A DNA stretch of 64,000 bases, taken from positions 52,486 to 116,485 of the forward strand of contig NW_007360619.1 of the NCBI RefSeq assembly GCF_000192795.1, given 5' to 3'. The position numbers and the translations under genes were made by a program. The DNA comes from Vavraia culicis subsp. floridensis (Eukaryota; Microsporidia; Pleistophoridae). The notes beneath the pieces are model-generated. The model saw only the letters and a program-made list of their open reading frames with translations, had not been told where the DNA came from and searched no databases. Shown in pieces: positions 28,901 through 38,619 of this stretch; position 1 is the first letter of the stretch, and each line of letters begins with the position of its first letter.

Positions 28901-30649
28901 AAGTATGCCACACTCGTTAAGCAGACATTCCAAATAGAATACACAGAGTTAACCTTTGTCATTGAAAGAACACTTCCTGATTTTGAGGTCTTACTTTTCG
29001 CTTACTCAGATGACAACAAAAGACCCAAGAAAATTTTGGAGATGGGCGATGACAATTACTTCATAGGACTTATAATCGATTGCCAACAGGGCAAAAAACC
29101 GAGCGTTACCGTTAGAACAAGGAGCACCTTCAAAAGGCCCAGACAGCATACCGAGTTTGTGTACTACGATGTCTGTTGTTTCTCTAGTTTTTTCAGAGAA
29201 TACGTAGCGTTGTACAAACTGCAACACCTCCCTATCCTTCCCTCCGTTCTAGCGTCAAAAAACGCGGAAACTGCACCTCTTGTAGATGATGTGGGCTTGG
29301 TAGAGCAGGTGGTGCAAAAAATGTACGGGTTGAATAAATCGCAACAGAACGCCATTAAGCATGTCTACATGAGCCCTTCCTTCTTCTCACTGATACACGG
29401 GCCACCGGGCACAGGTAAAACCAAAATGATCGTCTCTCTCATCGAGTCTCTGTTCAATGCTCAAATTGTCAGCGTCTTGAAGTCCAAGATGTTTATTACA
29501 AACAGGGAACCACGTGTTTTGATCTGTGCACCGAGCAATGCGGCTGTGGACGAACTTGCCAGGCGAATCAACGACCTTCATCTGAAGGACCGAGATGTAA
29601 AAAGGCTGCAAGTACTGCGGATAGGCGTGCAGAATAACATAGATGACAATCTGAAAATGCTTACGCTGGACTGCATCATTAAAAGGGAGCTGGAAGAGAA
29701 GAGGAACGGAATGAATCTAATGAACCTCGAAGTGACCAACAGCGAAAGAGCCAAGAGAAAATGTGAACTATTGAAAAGATCTAACGTTGTGTGTGCAACG
29801 CTCAGCAGCTCTGCCAAGGAACTAATCAAGGTAGCCAACATTGATTTTGATATTTTGATCATTGATGAGGCGTGTCAGTCCGTTGAGACGAGCACGCTTA
29901 TACCCTTGAAGTTTAACCCGATCAAGGTGGTTCTTGTTGGCGATCCCAAACAGCTTCCACCAACGCTTATTTCCAAACACAAGCCCTATGAGCAGAGCTT
30001 GTTTGCCAGGCTGCAAAAAACGTATCCCTCGGTGCTCTTAAACGTTCAGTACCGTATGCATCCCCTGATAGTAGAATTCCCCAACCAATACTTTTACAGA
30101 GCTCGGCTTCTGACCCACAAATCGATCCAAAAGAGGCAAAATCCGTACGAAAATGTTATACCGCCAATTTCTTTTATTCAGATAAATGGCGAAGAGAAGA
30201 CCGATAACTGCTTCAGTTTCTACAATATCGAGGAAGCACAGTATATAGGCAGCATCATAAGCGAACTAATGGAACAGGTAAAAAATTACGATTTTTTCAA
30301 TAAAATTGGTATAATTACACCATATAAAGCGCAAATGAAGAAGATCAAAGAAGTGCTGCTCAGCATCCGCCAGGACATATTCGATTTTGTTTGTGTCAAC
30401 ACCGTGGATGGGTTCCAAGGACAGGAGAAAGACGTTATCCTGATATCAACGGTCAAGTCAAAGAATATGGGGTTTTTGAGCGATGTAAGACGAATAAATG
30501 TCTCAATAACGCGTGCAAAGCACTCTCTGATAATAATTGGCAACTCAAAGGTTCTCTCAAGCTCTGGTGCATGGAAATCGATGTTGAACCATTATGGAAA
30601 GAAGAATTTCGTCTTCAACCACTATAAATCAATTTTTATCAAAAAATGA
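25943..30649 (+). CDS. SEN1: Sen1-like superfamily 1 RNA/DNA helicase
   Basis: A 1568-residue protein with a C-terminal Upf1-like SF1 helicase. Motif I GPPGTGKT lies at 1153-1160, motif Ia APSNAAVDE near 1197, motif II DEAC at 1308-1311 and GDPKQLPPT near 1333. QYRMHP lies near 1369, VDGFQGQE near 1488 and NVSITRAKHSLIIIGN near 1520. Sen1 unwinds RNA:DNA hybrids and terminates non-coding RNA polymerase II transcription. The N-terminal 650 residues are helical, as in Sen1. An acidic Glu/Ser/Asn-rich linker occupies about 690-880. Smaller relatives such as Upf1 have Cys/His zinc domains that are not seen here, which favours Sen1. Start ATG at 25943 without a C-run. A second ATG lies at codon 4. 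Confidence 0.88.
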   Translation: MGKMLKILRAQDSFDGTDLEKMATKIIQSQHFWCTETELPAFLIASIHLFKTHTDILKNLEKAFAWLNECPECLIAYYKLRENLSNKNNEDILQDLDDKRLFRMMNSCTHISTTTLTEILTYNWKCMRICELKYKFVQQLKEFYRKENLVFSKMSFSLILLTQCAEPDLLGYVYKIFRYLNRQKLLYLHSGPGEWNYLLEYTKTDERFVPSHSLIVKYGWLMSILIYIGLESTYCTDEIVPIIDSIYRQTNDVNLRTMCFRVASAYLLRNGSEIKGLDVIYQSIFDTINAGNDRLCTNNVFLKDINYVLISQFRVFCKLRYDKQFYEYYSQKPEYTEAFTRQIILNYDLIGDFVLFIDQYDFFVDIFSKIVDKEQADEEEKKFVEACIDRFIGSIYKSLRNNNFDAVLYHSLFTKWHRICITTTRNNHLFNPFIYLFIFDVEKAFSAYQGSEKLLDIYKLFKKSALEILGENKEPLSDEIHFYSLLVKSDFSTYNVQSLMFSKNDQHVLTRVLKKMNVYFDRFRNYPKCFTKMLKIMGKLQFVDYETYTELFNLLWHRKNTKNILKPLIVLLPRVKVRGNVKETFLYDLDWIIVLEKLDIKLGGDIEEFIVAFYSWLRINSIGTFPSYKRTRIRNLAGHFGIFLVDESRKAKNTVLPRVKHVKNVPNKFLEEANCRLEKKAAVVELDKVRAAKKRHPSKMIEPKAVYCDEGAHQPNATAKTEVEQTEEQDFRENFFLASDKTDELEFYDVLLNVSEQTAEIPRIASTQIAAGRETGVLAEVLAKEDESNTNDEELESSFLVSTVPSNMEESESFSEITTPERENAEQNGNLESLRKVDENNVKLIGMDSKIDQVQPLSPDYQLASSHDSDIVLLTNAEQCTRQWVDPKKAALSYLGDESIYGRLNSQGIRRNVARQVATEIKCVNDFYKNVLGFNLTDKKQITCSKNIPSKFETYDEYFRVFEPLLLNECRDNLLKGIAEAVVGSKKYATLVKQTFQIEYTELTFVIERTLPDFEVLLFAYSDDNKRPKKILEMGDDNYFIGLIIDCQQGKKPSVTVRTRSTFKRPRQHTEFVYYDVCCFSSFFREYVALYKLQHLPILPSVLASKNAETAPLVDDVGLVEQVVQKMYGLNKSQQNAIKHVYMSPSFFSLIHGPPGTGKTKMIVSLIESLFNAQIVSVLKSKMFITNREPRVLICAPSNAAVDELARRINDLHLKDRDVKRLQVLRIGVQNNIDDNLKMLTLDCIIKRELEEKRNGMNLMNLEVTNSERAKRKCELLKRSNVVCATLSSSAKELIKVANIDFDILIIDEACQSVETSTLIPLKFNPIKVVLVGDPKQLPPTLISKHKPYEQSLFARLQKTYPSVLLNVQYRMHPLIVEFPNQYFYRARLLTHKSIQKRQNPYENVIPPISFIQINGEEKTDNCFSFYNIEEAQYIGSIISELMEQVKNYDFFNKIGIITPYKAQMKKIKEVLLSIRQDIFDFVCVNTVDGFQGQEKDVILISTVKSKNMGFLSDVRRINVSITRAKHSLIIIGNSKVLSSSGAWKSMLNHYGKKNFVFNHYKSIFIKK

Positions 30650-31184
30650 ACACGAACTTTAAGAGTTCATATTGCACAGATACGTTTCTTTCGATAGATT
30701 GCGGTTACAAGGCACGACAGACATCCCTGTATTCCCATGGATTGATGCATTTTCAACCGGTAGTTTAATTCGTTGGAATATTTTCGTCCACTTAGCTATG
30801 AATGGCCCGCTATGCAAATATGAATACATTATAAATAAGCTGTTCTTTGACCTAGCATTGTATCAATGCTGTACTATGAGTGCTAATATTATTAAAGTTG
30901 TGTTTTTGTGCTACATGCACTGTTAAAACTTTTTTGTTCAGGTAAATCACGGTTTGTACTAAATTTTGCTGATATAGTGGGAAATATCATGGTGACTGCT
31001 ACACGAGAGGTCTTTATTTGTTAGATATGACCAAAGAGATAAGCTAATCAATTACTATTGCTGTTGAAAGACGTGGTATTAGTTTTGAAATGAAGGATTT
31101 ATTCCGGTGGTAATAACTTTTTATTGGTACTTAGTGTACAGACAAAATGTTGAGGCATCATTTAATTTTCATGGTGTTAGGAAT
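30650..31184. other. Convergent intergenic region
   Basis: Between the stops of the SEN1-like and LUC7 genes. It contains CTATGAATGGCC at about 30799, similar to GGCCATGAATGGC at 39975 and 57719. Otherwise nothing is recognised. Confidence 0.4.
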
Positions 31185-31883
31185 TTACACAATTTTCTTT
31201 TTATAACTTATCCTTTCCAGTTTGCTCAATTTTTGCCGTTTCTTGTTCGTAAGAAAATTTGCATTTCCAAGTTTGTACTTAAGTAAAAGCTGTGCCAACA
31301 CAGAGCGCATTTTCACACACGCCTGATGCAGTCGTCCCTTTATGTGCATCCTGTACTCCTTGCTCTCGATCACGTTAGAAATTGAAGTTGTGCACGTTTC
31401 ACAAAAATGTGCTCTAGTGGTGCCATCAATGCCCGATTGGTCGGTAGCATACTTGGCCTCGGCTTCTATTTCTTCCGCTAGTTGCAGAGACTCATCCACT
31501 TTCCCTTCTTTTGCTTTGTTTATTATCAGTTTAATTCTCTCTTCAAAACCTTTTAGCCTCAAATTCACGCGTCCTTCACTTATTCCTATCTTTTTTCTCC
31601 TGTTTTCAAAAAGGCTCATAACCATCTCCAATAGGTCGAGTAGCTCAGTTTCGTACATTTTCAGTTTCACCGATCCGATGTATTTCACAGGTATTTCCTT
31701 ATGCTGAGCATACGGACATCGGCCAATGTCTATCTTTGTATGTTCCAAGGCCTTAAAGGGACAGAATCCGGCAAGCAAAAATATGCAGTTGTCAGAGTCC
31801 TTCAACTTTTCCACCTCCTTTTCTGTTAGGTTGCGCGTTGGTCCTAGCAGTTTATCTAAAAGTTCCCTTGCCCGATCAGTCAT
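31185..31883 (-). CDS. LUC7: LUC7-like U1 snRNP component
   Basis: A 232-residue Luc7-family protein. The first zinc finger has C33, C41, C56 and H61 in CIFLLAGFCPF and GRCPYAQH, matching the CCCH finger of Luc7. The second has C161, C164, H180 and H186 in CETC and HIKGRLH. The linker between is coiled coil (about 80-145). Luc7 belongs to the U1 snRNP and stabilises 5' splice-site recognition, so its presence implies that the organism keeps some splicing even though no introns are needed in this window. Start ATG at 31881-31883 with CCC directly upstream (31884-31886 on this strand). It is divergent from MAK16 across 283 bp. Confidence 0.9.
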   Translation of the reverse strand: MTDRARELLDKLLGPTRNLTEKEVEKLKDSDNCIFLLAGFCPFKALEHTKIDIGRCPYAQHKEIPVKYIGSVKLKMYETELLDLLEMVMSLFENRRKKIGISEGRVNLRLKGFEERIKLIINKAKEGKVDESLQLAEEIEAEAKYATDQSGIDGTTRAHFCETCTTSISNVIESKEYRMHIKGRLHQACVKMRSVLAQLLLKYKLGNANFLTNKKRQKLSKLERISYKKKIV

Positions 31884-32166
31884 GGGCTTTAATTTTCAAC
31901 AGCTATATTACACAGGGCACACGTACAAAAAGAAACAAATACAAAATTTGGTCAACACACGGATATTGTTTACACTTATATTCGTGCAGCGATACTCGAG
32001 AACGGCTGATCAGCGATTGCAGCATGGTTGAGAGCGTTATGGCGAATTAGTCCGTAAGAAACTGCTAAAGGATGATTTTCGATAGCATCTTGCAGATATA
32101 TTTACGTTTGTACGGTGCGCCCAGTTCTGAGCAAATATTTGTAACTAAAATGGCAGCCCCGGCAGA
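31884..32166. promoter_or_regulatory. Shared upstream region of LUC7 and MAK16
   Basis: A 283-bp divergent intergenic region. C-runs lie at both ends: GGG at 31884-31886 (CCC for LUC7) and CCCC at 32157-32160 (for MAK16). A bidirectional promoter is inferred from the layout only. Confidence 0.5.
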
Positions 32167-32853
32167 ATGTCTGACGAAAGCATTTGGCAACTTATCGGTG
32201 GAAAAAGTAATTTCTGTGCTTTCAAGTTGCCCACCGACACACAAACACTTTGCAAGCATGAGAACAATGTCACAGGCATTTGCGAACAATCAAGTTGTCC
32301 GTTGTCGAACAGTAAATACGCAACGGTCAGAGAAATAGACGGCCGTCTATATTTATTTGTAAAAGAGCCGGAACGTGTAAATCTGCCTGTCCAGGCGTAC
32401 GAAAAAATACTTTTGAATGCTGAGTATGACGTGGCACTGAAGGAGATCGATGAGATTCTTAAATACTGGGATTCGTGGGTAATACATAAGTGCAAGCAGA
32501 GATTGGGGAAGTTAACGCAGTATCTTATAAGGAGACATGAGCTGATGGAGGAAAAGGACAGAATACGATATGTGGCTAGAAGAAAGAAAGCACTAAGAAT
32601 TGAAAGGGGAAGAGGTGTAAAGAGCATATTGAGAATGGACATTGAGAAGGAAGTGAAAGAGGAGCTGTTGTTGAGGTTGGAAGAGGGATTGTATGGTGAT
32701 GAGCTGAAATATGAGTTGGAAAAGGAATCAGAACAAGAGAATGTCAGAAAGAGACAAAGAATTTTTATTGCTGAGTTCGAAGAAAGCGATGATTACTGCG
32801 ATAACAAGGCTGTCAAGAGCAAGAGCAAAGAGAAGATCAAGCTTAGATGGTGA
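32167..32853 (+). CDS. MAK16: MAK16, 60S ribosome biogenesis factor
   Basis: A 228-residue Mak16 homologue. It begins MSDESIWQLI, followed by CAFKLPTDTQTLCKHENNVTG and SCPLSNSKYATVRE, the family hallmark. The four cysteines C17, C29, C39 and C44 are kept, as is the later IHKCKQRLGKLTQYLIR segment. Mak16 acts in the nucleolus in early 60S maturation with Rpf1, and binds 25S rRNA domain I. The C-terminal third is Glu/Lys-rich, with an acidic patch (FEESDDYCD) and a basic end. Start ATG at 32167 with CCCC at 32157-32160. Confidence 0.96.
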   Translation: MSDESIWQLIGGKSNFCAFKLPTDTQTLCKHENNVTGICEQSSCPLSNSKYATVREIDGRLYLFVKEPERVNLPVQAYEKILLNAEYDVALKEIDEILKYWDSWVIHKCKQRLGKLTQYLIRRHELMEEKDRIRYVARRKKALRIERGRGVKSILRMDIEKEVKEELLLRLEEGLYGDELKYELEKESEQENVRKRQRIFIAEFEESDDYCDNKAVKSKSKEKIKLRW

Positions 32854-33417
32854 AAATGAACGTTAAAGATAGAATGATAAATAAATTATTCCGAATTTTG
32901 CTGTGTCCAAACATTTCAATTTGTACAACGAACCATAACCTTTAATACGCGTTGTTTAAAAGTCCTAGGAAGAATATTCATTGTTACTCAAGAGTTCTTC
33001 GCTCGACTGGTCTTATAGTAAGAGCTTTCATCTTTAGGTGAGCTTTTTGGCATGAAGATTGTCTTATTCTCGTGTACAGCAAAATCAGTTTTATTACCGT
33101 ATTTTAATCATCTGCTTTTATATCAGCACAATTACGGAATCATAAACATTTGATCGTTCATCATTCGTGTTAATGGTCACATGCTTATGAATCACGGGTT
33201 AAGAACGTTACTATGGGAATTAGGAGGTGTATTGTTAGCTGACCGCCAAAAACTTTTAAATCGAGTTTGTGGCTGCGTGATCCGTTAACATACCAATATT
33301 AAACGTTGATGAATCAAAAATGTTTATGATATTGCTAAATACTTGCCATGAATGGTATCATTTGCGTCATGTGCACAAGCAAAATTTTTATTTAATTTTT
33401 CTTGTACCACCCTTTGA
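32854..33417. other. Intergenic region
   Basis: Between MAK16 and RLI1 on the same strand. No RNA gene, repeat or ORF is recognised. CCC at 33410-33412 precedes the RLI1 start. Confidence 0.5.
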
Positions 33418-35232
33418 ATGAAAGAGAGAGAAAAGGATAAATTTGATAGATCAGCTTTCATCATAAAAGATCGCTGCAAGCCACATAAATGTAGATTGGA
33501 GTGCAAGAAGGCTTGCCCAGTTAATAATATGGGAAAAAAGTGCATTGAGGTCACAAACACGGATAAGATTGCGGTAATACACGAGAACTTGTGCGTGGAT
33601 TGTGGTCTGTGTGTAAAGAAATGCCCGTTCAAGGCAATAACTATGCACAACCTGCCCACATCAATAACACGGGATCTGACTCATCGGTACGGCCAGAACT
33701 TGTTCAAGCTGCACAGATTGCCCATTCCTAAAATAAACAGTGTCGTGGCGCTCATAGGAACCAACGGAATAGGTAAGAGCACGACTATAAAGATAATGAG
33801 CAACAGGTTGAAGCCCAATCTCGGTGTTTTTAAGACATCTGTGAGCTGGCAGGATATAATAAAAAATTTTAAAGGGAGCGAGCTGCACGGATATTTTATA
33901 AAAATGTTAGAGGGAAAGGTAAAATGTGCTGTGAAGGAACAGTACATCGATTTGATACCTGGCGAATTGAAGAAAAAAATGAAGAAAGAGCGATTGCTCG
34001 TGCGTAAATTCGTCAAAAATGAGAATGATGCATACACTAAGGATCTTGTCGCTCGTCTTAACATGCGCCACCTTTTGGACAGGGATCTTGACGAACTGAG
34101 CGGTGGTGAGTTGCAGAGATTCTGCATTTTTAAAACATGTTTGGAGGATGCAAACTCGTTTTTTTTCGATGAGCCATCTTCATTTCTCGATGTAAAGCAG
34201 AGGATTGCGATCTCTAATGTCATCCGCGAGAAAAGGGATTTTGTATTTTTGGTAGAGCATGATCTGGCCATAGCAGATTTAATTTCTGACTATGGATCGG
34301 TGTTATACGGAAAGGCTGGGTGCTATGGCATCATAACTAAGCTTTTTAGCATTAAGCAGTGCATCAATGTTTTTTTATCCGGCTTCATTCCGAACGAAAA
34401 TATGAAGTTCAGAGATGAAGCCATGAAGTTTGACAGGAAGGAAAAGATGAAGGTGAAGGAAGAAAAAGATGTGGTGGCTGAGGAACAGGGTGATGTACCA
34501 GATTTGGAGAAGCTTGTTCTTAAATCCAACGAATTCGTCTATAACACAATGGAGCAAAAATATGAGAATTTCGTGCTTAATGTTAAACCTGGATTATTCA
34601 AATCAGGCGAGATTGTCGTGCTGTTGGGAGAAAATGGAATGGGAAAGAGCACCTTTTTGAATTTGGTTAAGGGCGTATTTAGTGTCAGCATTAAATATCA
34701 AAAGATAAATTTGAAGTACGATAAAAGCGTAAGGAGCCTGGTTATAAGACTGAAGGCCATCAGCTGTGCTGAGCTCATCAAGGATTTGGAAATAGACAAG
34801 ATCATGGATCATGATGTGGGTAAATTGAGCGGCGGTGAGTTGCAGAGGCTGTGCCTCTTTATATGTTTGAGCAAGAGTGCCGACATCTATCTTATTGACG
34901 AGCCCAGTGCATATCTAGACTGTGATACAAGAATAAAGGTGAGCAGACTGTTGAAGCGGTTCGCAGTTAACAAGCAAAAGCCCCTCTTTGTTGTAGAGCA
35001 CGACTTGGTTATGGCCACGTACCTAGCAGACAAGATAATCTTGTTCGAAGGTGAACCAGCTGTATCAAGCGTGGCGAGTGAGCCCTTGGACGTCAATGTA
35101 GCAATGAACACGTTCTTGAAAGGGTTAGATATTACGTTTAGGAGGGACTCTGAAACCAATAGACCAAGAATCAACAAGTGGGGATCTGTCAAGGACAAGG
35201 AACAGAAGGAAGCGCACAAGTATTTCTTTTAG
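33418..35232 (+). CDS. RLI1: ABCE1/Rli1 ribosome-recycling ATPase
   Basis: A 604-residue ABCE1. The N-terminal iron-sulfur domain keeps all eight cysteines: C20, C25, C29, C33 and C59, C62, C65, C69. Two ABC ATPase domains follow, with Walker A GTNGIGKST (114-122) and GENGMGKST, two LSGGELQR signatures, and Walker B ends DEPSSFLD and DEPSAYLD. ABCE1 splits ribosomes after termination and helps export and assembly. Its Fe-S clusters are the essential product delivered by the mitochondrial or mitosomal Fe-S pathway, so the intact cysteines fit a mitosome-bearing microsporidian. The length matches the family. Start ATG at 33418 with CCC at 33410-33412. Confidence 0.97.
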   Translation: MKEREKDKFDRSAFIIKDRCKPHKCRLECKKACPVNNMGKKCIEVTNTDKIAVIHENLCVDCGLCVKKCPFKAITMHNLPTSITRDLTHRYGQNLFKLHRLPIPKINSVVALIGTNGIGKSTTIKIMSNRLKPNLGVFKTSVSWQDIIKNFKGSELHGYFIKMLEGKVKCAVKEQYIDLIPGELKKKMKKERLLVRKFVKNENDAYTKDLVARLNMRHLLDRDLDELSGGELQRFCIFKTCLEDANSFFFDEPSSFLDVKQRIAISNVIREKRDFVFLVEHDLAIADLISDYGSVLYGKAGCYGIITKLFSIKQCINVFLSGFIPNENMKFRDEAMKFDRKEKMKVKEEKDVVAEEQGDVPDLEKLVLKSNEFVYNTMEQKYENFVLNVKPGLFKSGEIVVLLGENGMGKSTFLNLVKGVFSVSIKYQKINLKYDKSVRSLVIRLKAISCAELIKDLEIDKIMDHDVGKLSGGELQRLCLFICLSKSADIYLIDEPSAYLDCDTRIKVSRLLKRFAVNKQKPLFVVEHDLVMATYLADKIILFEGEPAVSSVASEPLDVNVAMNTFLKGLDITFRRDSETNRPRINKWGSVKDKEQKEAHKYFF

Positions 35233-35817
35233 GCAGGAATTCCACGGACTATCTTTACGAATTACATTAAATGCTTTTTTATATTAAATCGTTCGTGCCT
35301 ATCATATTTGCGAAACAGGTACAAACTGGGCGTCGTAGTATATACAACTATTCCTAGAGATAAGGGTGTGGAATTGAACATTTGTGGACGAAACTGCCAA
35401 AGAATAAGCAATGATGTATAATTTGTGCACGAAGCGTTTAGCAAATCTAGACGGATTTTGCTGGTATTCATTCGCAAAGGGCTAAAAATTTCCATCTAGG
35501 GTTTGAACGCAAAAAAACATTTTTCGATACCTCGTACTGATTCTTAGTTGCGATCTCGTCTTCGAGCTCATCTGCTTCTGATAGTATCTTTTATTTGATA
35601 AAATGGTTATCTTGCACTTGCCTGATTAATGTCCAATTCATCCTATTAATGATCTCGGGCGACAATTTTGCTGCTGTTGAACAGGAACGCTGATTTACAC
35701 GTCCTGGTTGCGTTCTTGATAGTAAATATTATGAAACCTCGTTTGGTAGCGAATCACGAAATCTGAAACTTACGTGCGAACCAATCCTTATAAGCACACC
35801 GCATCAGTTGACCCCTC
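35233..35817. other. Intergenic region
   Basis: 585 bp between RLI1 and TFA1. Nothing is recognised except CCCC at 35812-35815 before the TFA1 ATG. Confidence 0.5.
35812..35815 (+). promoter_or_regulatory. CCCC motif before TFA1
   Basis: CCCC ends 2 nt before the ATG at 35818. A TATAAG word lies about 30 nt upstream of the ATG. Confidence 0.5.
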
Positions 35818-36864
35818 ATGGACATGTCATACGAACCGCTATTGCACAAGCTAATACGCCATACACTGCGCCTTTTTTACCAGCCACATCATTGTGTCAT
35901 AATGGACATTCTCTTGGAGAAGTTATTGCTCCGAGAAAGTGAAATATGCAGTGCCATGAAGATGCTGAGCAAGGAGTTCAACAAACTAATAGTAAGGTTG
36001 AAGGAAGACAGGCTAATCAAACAAGAAAGTAAAATTGAAACTACTATTGATGGACGACAGCTTCTCCAGCAGATATACTACATAGACTATAGGGAGATTA
36101 AAGATATCATAAAATACAAAATATACAAGATGAGCACAGAGATAAACGAGCATTTACGTGAACAGCAACAGCAAATAGGATATATGTGTGCGGAATGCAA
36201 AACTGAGTACTCCGTTCTTGAGGCGCAGTCGCTTGTCAAAAATTACCGGTTTATCTGTCCGGACTGTAACACCGAGCTGATTGAAAATAGGAATACGGAA
36301 GTTGATCCACACGAATTGCATGCGCTCATGATGAACGATTTGAAGGATATTATTGACATGCTTAAGCAGGCTGATAACTACAACATCCCAACAATCGATT
36401 ATTTCCAGGCTCTGGAAATGAAGAAAAACAAAGAAATGAAAGCTGGTGTGGCGGTGAATAGAACAGATGAGAGCGCAAGAGAGGGTGAAGAGGTTGCTGA
36501 TACTAGGGGATACGAGGCATCGTACACTTTTGAGGAACTCTCAGGAATAGAGAAAAAAACAGAAGGTTATGAAGCAGTAAATGGTGAGGAACTGGGTAAG
36601 ATGGCATTGAATGAAATGTTATCAAAGAAGGATGAGTCGTTGGTCACCGATAAGTCGCTTGAGGAAGAAATATTCTTGAACACAACCCGGTCTGACGATG
36701 TTGAGAAGAGTGAGCAACATCTTTTGGATGTACAAAACGAGATTATGATCCGGGTTAGTGGTGTCTCAAAGGCATTTTCTGCTGTAACCGAGGAAGACAA
36801 AGAAAAGATGACGGAGGAAGAGTATGAAACGTACTTTGAAGTCTTCTTAAAGCAGAACGAGTAG
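35818..36864 (+). CDS. TFA1: Transcription factor IIE alpha subunit
   Basis: A 348-residue TFIIE-alpha. Residues 1-115 form the winged-helix region, with IMDILLEKLLLRESEICSAMKMLSKEFNKLIVRLKEDRLIKQE typical of the TFIIE N-terminus. The zinc ribbon uses C124, C127, C147 and C150 (MCAECK and ICPDC). After residue 185 the protein is acidic and low-complexity (Glu/Lys/Ser/Thr-rich), like the acidic tail of larger homologues. TFIIE recruits and stimulates TFIIH at RNA polymerase II promoters. The TFIIH subunit TFB4 is also in this window, at 57802-58449. The start follows the CCCC run at 35812-35815. Confidence 0.9.
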   Translation: MDMSYEPLLHKLIRHTLRLFYQPHHCVIMDILLEKLLLRESEICSAMKMLSKEFNKLIVRLKEDRLIKQESKIETTIDGRQLLQQIYYIDYREIKDIIKYKIYKMSTEINEHLREQQQQIGYMCAECKTEYSVLEAQSLVKNYRFICPDCNTELIENRNTEVDPHELHALMMNDLKDIIDMLKQADNYNIPTIDYFQALEMKKNKEMKAGVAVNRTDESAREGEEVADTRGYEASYTFEELSGIEKKTEGYEAVNGEELGKMALNEMLSKKDESLVTDKSLEEEIFLNTTRSDDVEKSEQHLLDVQNEIMIRVSGVSKAFSAVTEEDKEKMTEEEYETYFEVFLKQNE

Positions 36865-37343
36865 AAGGCACCGATAATTTACGCTGTTTAAATAAAATTT
36901 GTTACTAATACTGCCATTGTATCCGCTACCCATGATACCTGATCACGTTGAAGACGTGATCATCAGAAGTATTGACCAGCAATTGCGAAAATGCTGAAAT
37001 AACAGCTGTGCGTAGGGCCCAGATGAAACGCTAAAAACGACTGTAAGTAACCAAATATGCGATTTATAATTACAACAAAGCTGTCACATCTATGGCCATA
37101 TCTCACTTTACAAGAAGAGAAATCTTACCCGTTCACACTCCAGCGAAGGACAGTTCCACAGCATTGATATTTAGTTTGTAAATATGGTGTTTTAGCATCT
37201 TAGGAGAGCAAAAATTTTGGCGCGTATCTTTACACCCGTTTTGGCAAATGTTATAGCCGTTCGTTCTAATGTGTCCAGCACACGATTATTTTCTACGACA
37301 TGCACGGAGAAAGGTCATAATCAAACAAAATTTGTTGGTACCC
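36865..37343. other. Intergenic region with a hairpin
   Basis: Contains the inverted repeat 36940-36962, about 75 nt after the TFA1 stop. CCC at 37341-37343 touches the next start. Confidence 0.5.
36940..36962. repeat. Perfect 9-bp inverted repeat, 5-nt loop
   Basis: TGATCACGT (36940-36948) pairs with ACGTGATCA (36954-36962) around TGAAG. It lies in the presumed 3' flank of TFA1. A similar ACGTGAT...ATCACGT hairpin occurs at 53864-53883. Confidence 0.85.
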
Positions 37344-37961
37344 ATGAACATGAAATCGTTAAGAAACTACCCAAACATTCTGGCCAGACACTGCAAACAA
37401 ATAGAAGAACTAAAGGCAACGGTATTTACAGAACACGAATTTGCAGTTCTCAGACAAAAACAAGCGTTTGAAATGGCTACTCATCATTTTATAACCGGAC
37501 TTTTCAAAAATAAAACTACAAACAATACATTTGGATACATTCCGATATCTAAAAATACGTTTCAGCACAAGAATGCACCACATACAGGTTTAACCTGTGA
37601 GATTATGATGATTAAGCCTTTCGATATTCTTAAGGTGTTCCAAAATGAAGAAACAATTGTTTCGTTCAAAGCGCTGAGCAATTTGTCGTATTTTTACGAG
37701 ATGATGGTGTTTTCGCCGATACCAATTGTTATTTTCCCGATCAACACGCTCAAAATGGTTAGAGAATTCCTTTCGTTGTGCTATGACACCAAGAAAGCCA
37801 CAGATGAGATCGTGCTTGTGTTTGATGTGGGTGCATTTGAACTGGTGCTGATGGAACCGTATGTTGCACTAAATTTTGGACTTGATATGGAGACGGATGA
37901 AATTATACAAAATGGCGGTATTTACAGCTTTTTTATCGGATTTATTTACCAAAAACTGTAA
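37344..37961 (+). CDS. Unknown protein, about 205 residues
   Basis: Not recognised. The N-terminal quarter is helical and charged (HCKQIEELKATVFTEHEFAVLRQKQ). The C-terminal half has alternating hydrophobic strands (IPIVIFPINTL, IVLVFDVGAFELVLMEPYVALNF) and ends in an aromatic segment, GGIYSFFIGFIYQKL. There is no clear signal peptide or catalytic motif. The frame also has an ATG at 37269. The ATG at 37344 is preferred because CCC touches it, as in other genes here, and it removes an Arg/His-rich N-terminus. A diverged subunit of a conserved complex is possible. Confidence 0.6.
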   Translation: MNMKSLRNYPNILARHCKQIEELKATVFTEHEFAVLRQKQAFEMATHHFITGLFKNKTTNNTFGYIPISKNTFQHKNAPHTGLTCEIMMIKPFDILKVFQNEETIVSFKALSNLSYFYEMMVFSPIPIVIFPINTLKMVREFLSLCYDTKKATDEIVLVFDVGAFELVLMEPYVALNFGLDMETDEIIQNGGIYSFFIGFIYQKL

Positions 37962-38619
37962 AGTGCAAGGTATTACAGGTGTTATCGATGTTCTTCACAG
38001 AAAATAGTACATAAGAACCAATAGCTGCGCTCCATTTACATTGCTATCTATGCCGGAACCATTATCTCTTCGGGCAAACGCCAAACATAACATCTATCTT
38101 AAGTAACAATAAGAACAAAATTGGTGAGTGTATAACCTAAACATAAATAAAGATAGCTTTTATCAACTGATAAGTTGAAGTTTTAGGGATATGAACATGC
38201 TTAACCACACCATGTGGGTATTTGAATGACAGAGAAACACATGGAATCGATCGTGACATTAAAAGCCTTAGATCATGAGAGTTGACACCTCCTCATACCC
38301 AATTTAAAATAAGAATCATCTTTTGATGGCCGTGTTTATTCACAGGATCTTCTGTACCTAAGTTACACCATATCGATATGTCACAATATTTGTAAAAATG
38401 CATCTATGTTGTTTTGTGCTGCCGTGGGAATTCAAAAAACCTTTTTTCCATATTACTGTACTCTTTAAATACCAAACCTGTAGTTACTATGAAATTCAAC
38501 GCTACAAACCCGCCTAACAACATTCAGACATGTAATAGAACAGTACCCAATATTTCATGGCAGCCTGATGTTACTTCCTCACTCCTCATTAATACAAATA
38601 CTATTACTAAGTGGAGCTT
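37962..38619. other. Convergent intergenic region
   Basis: Between the stops of an unknown gene and the FYRN/FYRC gene. Only shadow ORFs are seen. No RNA gene is recognised. Confidence 0.5.

Noticed and set aside
37269..37343. N-terminal extension of the unknown gene at 37344
   Set aside because: The downstream ATG is directly preceded by CCC. The extra residues are Arg/His-rich and look non-coding.
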